Positions 1 through 7,124 of a stretch of DNA of 24,644 nucleotides are shown here, piece after piece. Numbering within the stretch: position 1 is the stretch's first letter; every line of letters begins with the position of its first letter. Source of the DNA: an uncultured Collinsella sp. Its GTDB lineage: Bacteria; Actinomycetota; Coriobacteriia; Coriobacteriales; Coriobacteriaceae. Under the pieces are notes generated by a model. It saw nothing but the letters and a program-made list of their open reading frames with translations, was not told the origin of the DNA and searched no databases. The position numbers and the translations under genes are program-made. The stretch is from the NCBI GenBank assembly GCA_902493125.1, contig CABUOF010000030.1, forward strand, positions 1 through 24,644, in the 5' to 3' direction.

Positions 1-2502
1 AACCAGGGCGACAACAACAAGACGAAGGTGACCGTCACCTATGACGGTGCCGCTACGGCTCCCACCTTCAACAACACCTACGACGCAAAGGGTTCCGTAA
101 CCCTGACGGCGACCAAGACCATCAAGGTTGCGGACGGCTTCGATCACACGACGAAGCCTGCGGACGGCGAGTTCACCTTCGACCTGAAGGACGCTGCCGG
201 CAAGGTGCTCGACACCACGATGAACAAGGCCGATGGCACGGTGAAGTTCACGCGCGACTTCAAGCTCGCCGACCTGGGCGGCGCCGCGAGCAAGGACTTT
301 ACCTACACCATCGCGGAGCAGCCGGGCGCGGAGGCCGGCATGGTTTACGACAATCATGCCCTCACCTATACGGTGACGGTCACAGACGGCGGGAACGGAG
401 CACTGAATGCGAAGGCGATCGTGACGAGCACATCAGGCCCGGAGACCTTCACCAACATCTACCAGCCGGCCGCGACCGGCCTGGCCCTCGGTGCGCAGAA
501 GAGCTACGTGAAGAAGGACGACAACACGCCGATCGTACTCAAGGGCGGCGAGTTCACCTTCGATGTGTACGAGGGCAACCTGACGGCTGAGCAGCTTGCC
601 GGGGCCGAGCCCGTCCGGACCGCGACCAACGGCGCGGACGGAAGCGTTAACTTCGATGCCTTCTCCTACGCGAAGCCGGGTACGCACGAGTACACCATAG
701 TTGAGCGGAAGGGCGATCTGGCCTGCGTGACCTACGACGCCGCGGTGCACCATGCCGTGGTGACGGTTGCGGACAATGCCGGCACGCTGCAGGCGAGCGT
801 CGCCTACGACGGCGCGAATGTCACGAAGCCTACCTTCACCAACACCTACGAGGCAAAGGCGACGGACTCCGGTGCGATCGCCCTCACCAAGAGCGTTAAC
901 GTGCACGACGGCAGCTATCAGCTAAAGGAGGGAGACTTCGCCTTCGAGCTGATGGGGTCTGACGGCTCGGTGATCCAGACCCAGAAGAACGATGCCGACG
1001 GCAAGGTTGCCTTCGACAAGCTGACCTTCGACCATGCGGGCACCTTTACCTACACGGTCCGCGAGGTGCAGCCGACGGTCGACGCGCCGGGCGTGCCGGG
1101 CGTGACTTACACCGGCAAGACGTACACCCTGACTTACGTGGTGAAGGACAACAACGACGGCAAGCTGGTGGTAGAGAGCTCCACGGTGAAGCCGAGCGAG
1201 GGTACCGAGAACGGCGTCACCCCCAATACCATGACGTTTGCGAACAGCTACCAGCCGGGTCAGACCTCCTACCAGATCTCTGGCACCAAGGTGCTTGAGA
1301 ATGCCGACCCGGCCACCACGCGGACGCCCGCCGATGGCGAGTTCACATTCGCGCTGATTGACGTGGCCACCGGGCAGGAGATCGACCGGACCACGAACGT
1401 GGGTAAAGCGTTTACCTTCAAGGCCATCTCGTACACCGCAACTGGTTCGCATGCGTACCAGGTGAAGGAGGTTGCGGGCCAAGATGGCACCATCACTTAC
1501 AGCGATGCGGTGCTGGACGTAACGGTGAACGTGACCGATGACGGCAGCGGCCAGCTGACCGCGACGGCGAACAAGACGGCTGCGGATCTGACCTTCACCA
1601 ACACCTACACGCCGACGGCAACGACGGCGACGATTACCGGAACGAAGGCTCTGACCGGCCGCGACCTGGCCGAGGGTGAGTTCTTCTTCGACCTGAAGGA
1701 CGCCGACGGTAACGTGGTGCAGACGGTGCAGAACGGCGCCGACGGCACGTTCGGCTTCGCGCCGCTGCAGCTGGACAAGGTGGGGACGTACGTCTACACC
1801 GTGTCCGAGCGGGCAGGGGCGACGGCGAACGGCGTCACCTACGACACGACGGTCTTTACCGCGACGGTGACGGTGACGGAGAATGCGGAGACGCACGCGC
1901 TGGAGGCGCAGGTTGCCTACAGCAAGGGCGGCAAGGCTGCGGATGCGGTGGCGTTTAGCAACAGTTACGCGCCGGCCGCGACTGAGGTGAAGCTGGGGGC
2001 CTCCAAGGTGCTGAGCGGCGAGGACCTGAAGGAAGGGCAGTTCTCCTTCCAGCTGAAGGATGCCGACGGCAAGGTGCTGCAGACCGCAAAGAACGCGGCG
2101 GACGGCACGGTGGGCTTCGAGGCGATCTCGTACGACAAGCCCGGAACGTACGCCTACAGCATCTCCGAGGTGGACGACGGTCAGAAGAACGTGACGTACG
2201 ACGCGGCCGAGCACCGGGTAACGGTGACGGTGACGGACGACGGTGCGGGCCATCTGGTGGCGACGGTAACCTATGACGGCGCCGTGGCGCCGGTGTTCAA
2301 GAACACGTACACGCCGCCGACCACCCCGCCGACGGAGCCGCCCACCAATCCGCCGAGCAAGTCACCGGTGCCGAAGGAGGAGAAGCCGGGTCTGCCGTAT
2401 ACGGGCGATACCAGCTTGTCGCCGATGGCCCTGGGTGGCATCGCGGGCGGCGCGGTGGTGCTGATCGCCGCAGGCGTTATCCTGCGGCGCCGGAACCGGT
2501 AG
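1..2502 (+). CDS. LPxTG-anchored surface protein with tandem isopeptide-forming (Spy0128/FctA-like) repeats, 5'-truncated by the window edge
   Basis: The frame is already open at base 1, so the true start and signal peptide lie outside the window; 833 residues are visible. The protein is a chain of beta-rich repeats. Each ends in F-x-N-x-Y, seen at nt 67, 448, 835, 1237, 1594, 1954 and 2296, so units are 114-134 residues long. Most begin with a Lys strand such as ALTKSVNV and carry a central E in YTV-x-E. Lys, Glu and the Asn of F-x-N-x-Y form the intramolecular isopeptide bond in streptococcal pilin domains; that bond is inferred here. After the last repeat comes a Pro/Thr linker (about nt 2308-2380), then LPYTG (nt 2392-2406), a hydrophobic helix and RRRNR, a classic sortase signal. 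It is probably a wall-attached adhesin or pilin-like stalk. No sortase or pilus partner is visible downstream; any would lie upstream. Confidence 0.88.
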   Translation, partial: NQGDNNKTKVTVTYDGAATAPTFNNTYDAKGSVTLTATKTIKVADGFDHTTKPADGEFTFDLKDAAGKVLDTTMNKADGTVKFTRDFKLADLGGAASKDFTYTIAEQPGAEAGMVYDNHALTYTVTVTDGGNGALNAKAIVTSTSGPETFTNIYQPAATGLALGAQKSYVKKDDNTPIVLKGGEFTFDVYEGNLTAEQLAGAEPVRTATNGADGSVNFDAFSYAKPGTHEYTIVERKGDLACVTYDAAVHHAVVTVADNAGTLQASVAYDGANVTKPTFTNTYEAKATDSGAIALTKSVNVHDGSYQLKEGDFAFELMGSDGSVIQTQKNDADGKVAFDKLTFDHAGTFTYTVREVQPTVDAPGVPGVTYTGKTYTLTYVVKDNNDGKLVVESSTVKPSEGTENGVTPNTMTFANSYQPGQTSYQISGTKVLENADPATTRTPADGEFTFALIDVATGQEIDRTTNVGKAFTFKAISYTATGSHAYQVKEVAGQDGTITYSDAVLDVTVNVTDDGSGQLTATANKTAADLTFTNTYTPTATTATITGTKALTGRDLAEGEFFFDLKDADGNVVQTVQNGADGTFGFAPLQLDKVGTYVYTVSERAGATANGVTYDTTVFTATVTVTENAETHALEAQVAYSKGGKAADAVAFSNSYAPAATEVKLGASKVLSGEDLKEGQFSFQLKDADGKVLQTAKNAADGTVGFEAISYDKPGTYAYSISEVDDGQKNVTYDAAEHRVTVTVTDDGAGHLVATVTYDGAVAPVFKNTYTPPTTPPTEPPTNPPSKSPVPKEEKPGLPYTGDTSLSPMALGGIAGGAVVLIAAGVILRRRNR

Positions 2503-2545
2503 CTACGGCGGCCGAGAAGGGCTTTGATTGAGGGCGGGTGGTCGC

Positions 2546-2569
2546 AGGGCGCGGCCGCTCGCCCTTTTT
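2546..2569 (+). terminator. Rho-independent terminator of the surface-protein gene
   Basis: AGGGCG (2546-2551) pairs with CGCCCT (2560-2565) around an 8-nt loop, followed by a T run to 2569. It lies 44 bp after the stop codon. The stem is short (6 bp) but GC-rich. Confidence 0.6.
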
Positions 2570-2583
2570 GGTGAAAGGCTATG

Positions 2584-2912
2584 TTAACCCGCCGTTTGCA
2601 CGTCCGGCTCCAGATGGAACTCGTACTCCGGCTCCATCATCTTCTTCCGGATCTTTTCGTAGCGCCCGTCGTCGAGCTGCTCGCGCATGAGCGACGTCCT
2701 GTCCCCGACGCGTGCGGCCTCGCGCAGCCATCTGAACCACATCAGGCAGCTGTGGAGCCTGCGGGTCGATACGCCCTTGAACCTCTCGAGGAAGTGGCCG
2801 AGCGAACCCTGCGCTTCAGCATCCTCTGGACCGTGTCCCGCTCGTACCCGGTGAGCCTGCCGTGGGTCCTCGGGACCGCCCTCGCGGCGCCCTTCCCGCC
2901 CTTTCCGGACAT
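2584..2912 (-). pseudogene. Transposase relic with internal deletion and frameshift
   Basis: Two pieces on the - strand look like the two ends of one gene. The start piece has ATG at 2912 with a well-placed GGAGG upstream. It begins MSGKGGKG and contains a helix-turn-helix-like run, RLTGYERDTVQRMLK. In this frame it soon hits a stop. The end piece, in another frame, runs from about 2805 to a stop at 2584. It contains FLERFKGVSTRRL followed by LMWFRW, which resembles the C-terminus of DDE transposases of the IS1595/ISXO2 type. No DDE catalytic core lies between the pieces, so a large internal deletion is the simplest reading. Terminal inverted repeats were not found. The IS family is uncertain, and it is possible that the two pieces come from different elements. 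Confidence 0.5.
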
Positions 2913-3250
2913 GGCGTCCTCCGATCTCCCGGGGCCGGCCGATCCGGCCCTCAGGGTATCGGATTCCCAAATTTATCCGTATATGTGCGGATGAATGCGG
3001 GAGGCGTTCGGATGAAGTTGTATTCAAGGAAAGAGACTGACCCTTTGTCGCATTCCGTGCGGGTTATATGCAGGTATGCCTGCGCACGCTATCATGTATG
3101 GGTTAGACCGCAACTATGTACCTCATACGCGAAGGGATGCGCATGTATCTGAAGATCGACATGTTCTAGCTGGGCTTACCCCCGCAGTGGCGCCGCGCGC
3201 CCCATCAACTCTGCCGATTTTCGCCTTCACGCACATAAAGGAGTCCCGCC
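2913..3250. other. Non-coding stretch upstream of prfA
   Basis: No convincing gene is present. ATCCG (2975-2979) and CGGAT (2988-2992) form an inverted repeat, and CGGATGAA occurs twice as a direct repeat (2988-2995 and 3009-3016). A weak promoter for prfA could be TTGTCG (3045-3050), 16 bp, TATGCA (3067-3072). A small hairpin GCAGG/CCTGC lies near 3071-3083. The prfA ribosome binding site AAAGGAG is at 3238-3244. The region is probably debris from the insertion event plus the prfA leader. Confidence 0.4.
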
Positions 3251-4318
3251 ATGCGCGACAAGCTCGAAAAGATCATTAAGGCCTACGAGGAGCTCGAGAA
3301 GAAGCTTTCCGACCCGGCCGTCGCCTCCGACATCAAGGAGTTCACGCGTCTCAACAAGGAGTACGCACACCAGTCCGACCTCATCGCTGCCTCGCGCGAG
3401 TACATCGGCGCGCTCGATGACATCGAGGCCGCCAAGGAGATGCTCCGCGACACCAGCGATGCGGACGAGAAGGAGATGCTCCAGATGGACATCTCCGAGA
3501 ACGAGGAAAAGCTTCCCCAGCTCGAGGAAGACATCAAGTACATGCTCATCCCGAGTGACCCCAACGACGACAAGAACACCATCGTCGAGATTCGCTCCGC
3601 CGCCGGTGGCGACGAGGCGGCCATCTTCGCCGGCGACCTGTACAAGATGTATCAGCGCTTTTGCGAGTCGCGCGGCTGGAAGACTACCGTGCTCGATTCC
3701 AGCCCCAGCGAGGCCGGCGGCTTTAAGTCCATTGAGTTCAAGGTCGAGGGCGACCGCGTCTACTCCGTTATGAAGTACGAGTCCGGCGTGCACCGTGTCC
3801 AGCGCGTCCCTAAGACCGAGTCCCAGGGCCGCATCCAGACTTCAACGGCTACCGTCGCCGTGCTTCCCGAGGCCGAGGAAATCGACGTCCAGATCAACCA
3901 GTCCGACCTGCGCATCGACACCTACTGCGCCTCCGGCCCTGGCGGTCAGTGCGTTAACACCACCTACTCCGCCGTGCGCATCACCCACCTGCCCACCAAC
4001 ACCGTGGTGCAGTCGCAGGAGCAACGTTCCCAGATCCAGAACCGCGAGGTCTGCATGCAGATGCTGCGTGCCCGTCTGTACGAGATGGAACTCGAGAAGC
4101 AGCAGGCCGAGCTCGGTGCCGAGCGCCAAAGCCAGATCGGCCACGGTAACCGTTCCGAGAAGATCCGTACTTACAACCAGCCCCAGGACCGCGTGACCGA
4201 TCACCGTATCGGCTTCAACTCTACCTACAACGGCGTCCTTCTGGGCGATCAGCTCGGTACCGTCATCGAGGCGCTCGCCGCCGCCGAGCGAGCCGAGAAG
4301 CTGGCACAGGCTGTGTAG
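3251..4318 (+). CDS. prfA: Peptide chain release factor 1
   Basis: This 355-residue protein has the length and architecture of bacterial RF1. It recognises UAA and UAG in the ribosomal A site and triggers hydrolysis of peptidyl-tRNA. The GGQ motif is at residues 231-233 inside SGPGGQCVN; its Gln is the residue methylated by PrmC, whose gene is next. The RF1-type codon-recognition tripeptide P-x-T is PKT at residues 187-189 (RVPKTESQGR). An RF2 would carry SPF in that place, so RF1 is a firm call. The start is fixed by AAAGGAG at 3238-3244. prfA and prmC are usually adjacent and cotranscribed, but here 638 bp separate them, including a structured repeat element and an AT-rich stretch. prmC therefore probably has its own promoter. 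Confidence 0.97.
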   Translation: MRDKLEKIIKAYEELEKKLSDPAVASDIKEFTRLNKEYAHQSDLIAASREYIGALDDIEAAKEMLRDTSDADEKEMLQMDISENEEKLPQLEEDIKYMLIPSDPNDDKNTIVEIRSAAGGDEAAIFAGDLYKMYQRFCESRGWKTTVLDSSPSEAGGFKSIEFKVEGDRVYSVMKYESGVHRVQRVPKTESQGRIQTSTATVAVLPEAEEIDVQINQSDLRIDTYCASGPGGQCVNTTYSAVRITHLPTNTVVQSQEQRSQIQNREVCMQMLRARLYEMELEKQQAELGAERQSQIGHGNRSEKIRTYNQPQDRVTDHRIGFNSTYNGVLLGDQLGTVIEALAAAERAEKLAQAV

Positions 4319-4320
4319 GT

Positions 4321-4481
4321 TCCGCCGTTCTACCGAACGGCGGACCGGCCGACGCTGCGCGGGCCGCATTTGGACAATCTGACGTTCAACTTCAAGGGCG
4401 CGACCAGAAGGTCAGCGCCCTTTCGTTTCACGTCACCTTGTCTCAAATGCGGCCCGCTCGCTGTACGTCCTCTACCTGCGG
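4321..4481 (+). repeat. Structured intergenic element, copy A
   Basis: It starts 2 bp after the prfA stop. Hairpin 1: TCCGCCGTTC, loop TACC, GAACGGCGGA (4321-4344, 10 bp perfect). Box 1: CGACGCTGCGCG (4350-4361). Stem 2: GGGCCGCATTTG plus GACAA (4361-4377) pairs with TTGTC, one bulged T, then CAAATGCGGCCC (4438-4455). Stem 3, nested inside stem 2: GGGCGC GACC, loop AGAA, GGTC, bulged A, GCGCCC, then TTT (4396-4423). Box 2: CGCTCGCTG (4455-4463), then ACGT. Box 3: ACCTGCGG (4474-4481). The same layout recurs at 19981-20146 with different stem sequences. Hairpin 1 has no T run; stem 3 is followed by a short one. It may be a MITE/REP-like repeat or a non-coding RNA element; I recognise no named family. 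Confidence 0.8.
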
Positions 4482-4881
4482 CGTTGCCTTGCTCCGGATG
4501 CGGTATGCTCAACCTGCGTCGCTTAGATGTAGCCATTAGGCGTTGGGGACGTTCTTAAATGACTAGGTTGGGTAAATTACTTTTCGAATTTATTTAATCT
4601 GCTTTGTTTGAAATTAAGCTATCTACCTGCTCAAAGCAATTTATGGCGTGCATCTGTTATTAAAAATATTGCTTCAAAAATCGTCCGAGAAGTCGCGGGG
4701 TGATTTTTACCGCGTCGTTCGTCAAGTGATTTGGCAAGTTCTTGGTTAGATATTGGTCAGTTTTGGGGCAACCTTGCCAAAAGCTTGACGGATGCAGATT
4801 TAGACGTCGACGAATGAACACTTCAGGTGGGCTCCAAGCAAAATTCTGGGCTGATTCTCGATAATCGCCTTCAATCGCCCC
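4482..4881. other. AT-rich non-coding stretch, possible decayed DNA
   Basis: From about 4545 to 4800 the base composition turns AT-rich, unlike all neighbours. Only short open frames are present: one on + from GTG 4648 to TAG 4747-4749 without a ribosome binding site, and one ending at TGA 4815-4817 whose last residues (DADLDVDE) look protein-like. An 86-codon frame on the - strand starts inside the prmC promoter and resembles nothing. It is best read as decayed foreign sequence, not as a working gene. Confidence 0.45.
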
Positions 4882-4908
4882 TTGCCAAGCGCTGGCCTCG
4901 CTTACAAT
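4882..4908 (+). promoter_or_regulatory. Candidate sigma-70-type promoter of prmC
   Basis: TTGCCA (4882-4887), a 15-bp spacer and TACAAT (4903-4908). The -10 is close to consensus and the spacer is short. It lies 48 bp before the prmC start. Confidence 0.45.
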
Positions 4909-4956
4909 CTGCTCCGACATTCGCGCGCCGTTCGGCGCTTAAGAGGGGAGGGCCCC

Positions 4957-6216
4957 ATGGCAAACGAGATTTGGACCATCAAGCGTTGTCTCGAGTGGAC
5001 CAAGGAGTACCTGGCCGAGCACGGCGAGGAGCACCCCCGTCTTTCTGCCGAGTGGCTGCTGTGCGCAGCTACGGGTCTGGCGCGCATCGACTTGTATATG
5101 CGCATGGACAAGACACTCGACGCAGCACAGCTCGAGACCATGCACGCGGCAGTCGTCCGTCGCGCGAAGGGCGAGCCGCTGCAGTACATCACCGGTAGCA
5201 CTCAGTTTCGCATGATCGACGTCGCGTGCGCCCCCGGTGTGCTCATCCCGCGCCCCGAGACCGAGATGCTCGTCGAAGAAGTCCTGAACTACCTGGATGC
5301 CGAGGTGCTGAGCCCCGAGGCCGCCGCCCGCCAGCGCGTGGAGCTGCCTTGGAACGATGAGGTCGAACAGGCTCGCAAAGCCGAGGCGGCGCTGGCCGAC
5401 GAGCGCGCGACCGCCGAGCGCCGTGCTGCCAACCTGACGGCCGCCGATGAGGCTGCGCTGGGTAGCGACGTGCTCGGTAGCCGCGCCTATGCCGAGGAGC
5501 TTGCCGATCGCGAGGCCGAGGAAGCCGCCGTGCGGGCGGCAGAAGCAGAGGCCGTGGAAACCCCCGAGCCCGAGCTCGACGAATACGGCATCGCCATTGA
5601 GGGCAACGACCAACAGACGACTCCCGCGCAAGATGCCGCCGAGGCCAACGTACCCGCTCCAGCCGAGTCCCGCATCGCCCGCGTTCTCGAGGTCGGCTGC
5701 GGCACGGGATGCATCTCGCTCTCGCTTGCCTGGGAGCGTCGCGGCCACGTCACCTGCACTGCTACCGATATCGAGCCGCGCGCCATCGACCTTGCTACCA
5801 AAAACCGCGATGCGCTTGGCCTCACGTCCGACGAGGTCGCCTTCAGCCTCACGAACCTGGTGAGCTCCATTCCCCGCGAAGAGTGGGGCACCTTTGACGT
5901 ACTCGTCTCCAACCCGCCCTACATCCCCACCGATGTCATGCGCTCGCTGCCGCACGAGGTCAAGGACTTTGAGCCCGATCTGGCGCTCGAGGGCGGTGCC
6001 GACGGCCTCGATATCTTCCGCCGCCTGCTCAACGCGGCGCCCTACATGTTGCGCGCCGGCGGCCTCTTTGCCTGCGAGCTCTACGAGGGCGCCCTCGATG
6101 CCGCGGCCGAGCTCTGTCGCCAGGCAGGCCTTTCGGACGTGCGTATCGTCCACGACCTCACCGATCGCCCTCGCATCGTCCGAGCCATCGTCACCGAGCC
6201 CAAGCAGCGTATCTAA
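4957..6216 (+). CDS. prmC: Peptide chain release factor N5-glutamine methyltransferase with a large acidic insertion
   Basis: PrmC (HemK) uses S-adenosylmethionine to methylate the Gln of the release-factor GGQ motif. The N-terminal helical domain covers about residues 1-95, and PRPETE is at 98-103. The SAM-binding loop is EVGCGTG (GCGTG at 247-251) and the catalytic NPPY is at 319-322. In typical PrmC about 20 residues separate PRPETE from the SAM loop; here about 140 do. The extra stretch (about residues 114-240) is rich in Ala and Glu and predicted charged and helical or disordered. It raises the length to 419 residues against the usual 280 or so. The ATG at 4957 is preferred over in-frame starts back to 4882 because a purine-rich AGAGGGGAGG site (4942-4951) precedes it. 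All catalytic motifs are intact, so activity is expected. Confidence 0.94.
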   Translation: MANEIWTIKRCLEWTKEYLAEHGEEHPRLSAEWLLCAATGLARIDLYMRMDKTLDAAQLETMHAAVVRRAKGEPLQYITGSTQFRMIDVACAPGVLIPRPETEMLVEEVLNYLDAEVLSPEAAARQRVELPWNDEVEQARKAEAALADERATAERRAANLTAADEAALGSDVLGSRAYAEELADREAEEAAVRAAEAEAVETPEPELDEYGIAIEGNDQQTTPAQDAAEANVPAPAESRIARVLEVGCGTGCISLSLAWERRGHVTCTATDIEPRAIDLATKNRDALGLTSDEVAFSLTNLVSSIPREEWGTFDVLVSNPPYIPTDVMRSLPHEVKDFEPDLALEGGADGLDIFRRLLNAAPYMLRAGGLFACELYEGALDAAAELCRQAGLSDVRIVHDLTDRPRIVRAIVTEPKQRI

Positions 6217-6233
6217 GCTGAACTAATAGACAA

Positions 6234-6261
6234 TTGCTCAAGTTTGCTCTTGCAATATACC
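6234..6261 (+). promoter_or_regulatory. Candidate promoter and operator of the toxin-antitoxin pair
   Basis: TTGCTC (6234-6239), 16 bp, TATACC (6256-6261) is one possible promoter. An alternative is TTGCAA (6250-6255), 16 bp, TATTAT (6272-6277). The second would place the transcript start on the ribosome binding site, so the first is preferred. ATTGC near 6233 and GCAAT near 6252 form an inverted repeat over the promoter, a plausible autoregulation site for the XRE antitoxin. Confidence 0.35.
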
Positions 6262-6291
6262 GTAAAACTTCTATTATAGAAGGAGAAAGGT

Positions 6292-6687
6292 ATGTCAAAT
6301 CAGCTGCATCGGTACCGTATCGTGCTTGATTACATTGAACCTTGGCTTGATGAGCAGGATGAAGCTACGCTGAAGCAGATTTATGCAGACCTTTTGGTGC
6401 TCGAGAAGGAAGGTCCCAGCCTTGGTCGTCCACTGGTTGACCGTGTCAAGGGCTCGAAGCTTCATCATTTAAAGGAGCTGAGAGTGACTTCATGTGGTGG
6501 GCAGGTGATCCGCATCCTCTTCGCCTTTGACCCCAAGCGCCAGGCGGTATTGCTATTGGCGGGTGATAAGTCGCGAGCGGGATCGTCAAGGGCAAAATGG
6601 AACGGCTGGTATGCGATCAACATTCCAAAGGCCGAGCAAATATACCGTCGCCACGTAAGGAGGCTCGATCGAGATGGAACTGCATGA
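6292..6687 (+). CDS. HigB/RelE-like toxin (phage Gp49-like family)
   Basis: This 131-residue basic protein matches the Gp49-like/HigB group of the RelE superfamily, ribosome-dependent mRNA endonucleases. The family pattern is visible: an N-terminal helical part (residues 20-45), then PLVDRVKGSKLHHLKELRV, a strand with IRILFAFDP, and a hydrophobic strand VLLLAGDKS. This is followed by WNGWYAINIPKAEQIYRRH. In the family, basic residues of the central strands bind and cut mRNA; catalytic residues cannot be assigned from sequence alone. Ribosome binding site AGGAG is at 6281-6285. The gene overlaps the downstream antitoxin by 14 bp. Toxin-first order is typical of HigBA pairs. Its base composition is less GC-rich than the flanking genes, which suggests acquisition. 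Confidence 0.85.
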   Translation: MSNQLHRYRIVLDYIEPWLDEQDEATLKQIYADLLVLEKEGPSLGRPLVDRVKGSKLHHLKELRVTSCGGQVIRILFAFDPKRQAVLLLAGDKSRAGSSRAKWNGWYAINIPKAEQIYRRHVRRLDRDGTA

Positions 6688-6976
6688 GTATATGGAATCT
6701 CGCGGGATAACACGCGACTCCATTACCGCCGAGCAGGAGAGGACTCGCGATCGTATCGAAGCCTATAAGCTTGCTCAGATTCGCAGGCTAAAAGATCTAA
6801 CACAGGCGTCGGTCGCCCAATCGATGGGCGTTTCTCAAAAACGCGTATCCGAGCTCGAGCGTGGGGAATTGGGTTCGATGAGGCTTGACACGCTGAGCAG
6901 GTACGCAGAGAGCCTCGGTGGAAAACTGGTTGCAAGCATCGAGTTTCCCGATCGTACCGTTACGCTTGCGCGCTAA
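6674..6976 (+). CDS. XRE-family antitoxin, HigA-like
   Basis: This 100-residue protein has an XRE/Cro-type helix-turn-helix at about residues 33-87 (RLKDLTQASVAQSMGVSQKR, then VSELERG). A short helical N-terminus precedes it. In HigBA systems the antitoxin binds the toxin, blocks the ribosome site and represses the operon. The start ATG at 6674 lies within the toxin gene; a GGAGG at 6659-6663, in the toxin's last codons, serves as ribosome binding site, so translation is probably coupled. The gene after the toxin and the overlap make the pairing firm. An antitoxin without a toxin partner would be unlikely here. Confidence 0.86.
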   Translation: MELHEYMESRGITRDSITAEQERTRDRIEAYKLAQIRRLKDLTQASVAQSMGVSQKRVSELERGELGSMRLDTLSRYAESLGGKLVASIEFPDRTVTLAR

Positions 6977-7124
6977 AAAACTTCAATTAACCCCCTCACT
7001 TTCACCGACTACTAGAGCCGCTCACCAAACCAACATGCGCTCTGGGCAAATAGGTTGAACGTTTCGTGCGAGAATGCCCCACAGTAAACAAACTTGCACC
7101 AGAGCGTAAGGGGCTGGCATACAC

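Noticed and set aside
922..2253. Long open frame of 443 codons on the - strand inside the surface-protein gene
   Set aside because: It is a shadow of the high-GC repeat gene: Arg/Val/His-rich, no ribosome binding site, and in the antisense register produced by the codon bias.
3145..3171. Short frame MYLKIDMF before prfA
   Set aside because: Eight codons only, then a stop; no evidence that it is translated or regulatory.
4660..4920. 86-codon - strand frame in the AT-rich stretch
   Set aside because: Its start lies in the prmC promoter, no ribosome binding site is evident, and the translation resembles no family I know.
4939..6153. 404-codon - strand frame across prmC
   Set aside because: The + strand encodes PrmC with all motifs; the antisense product has no recognisable domain.
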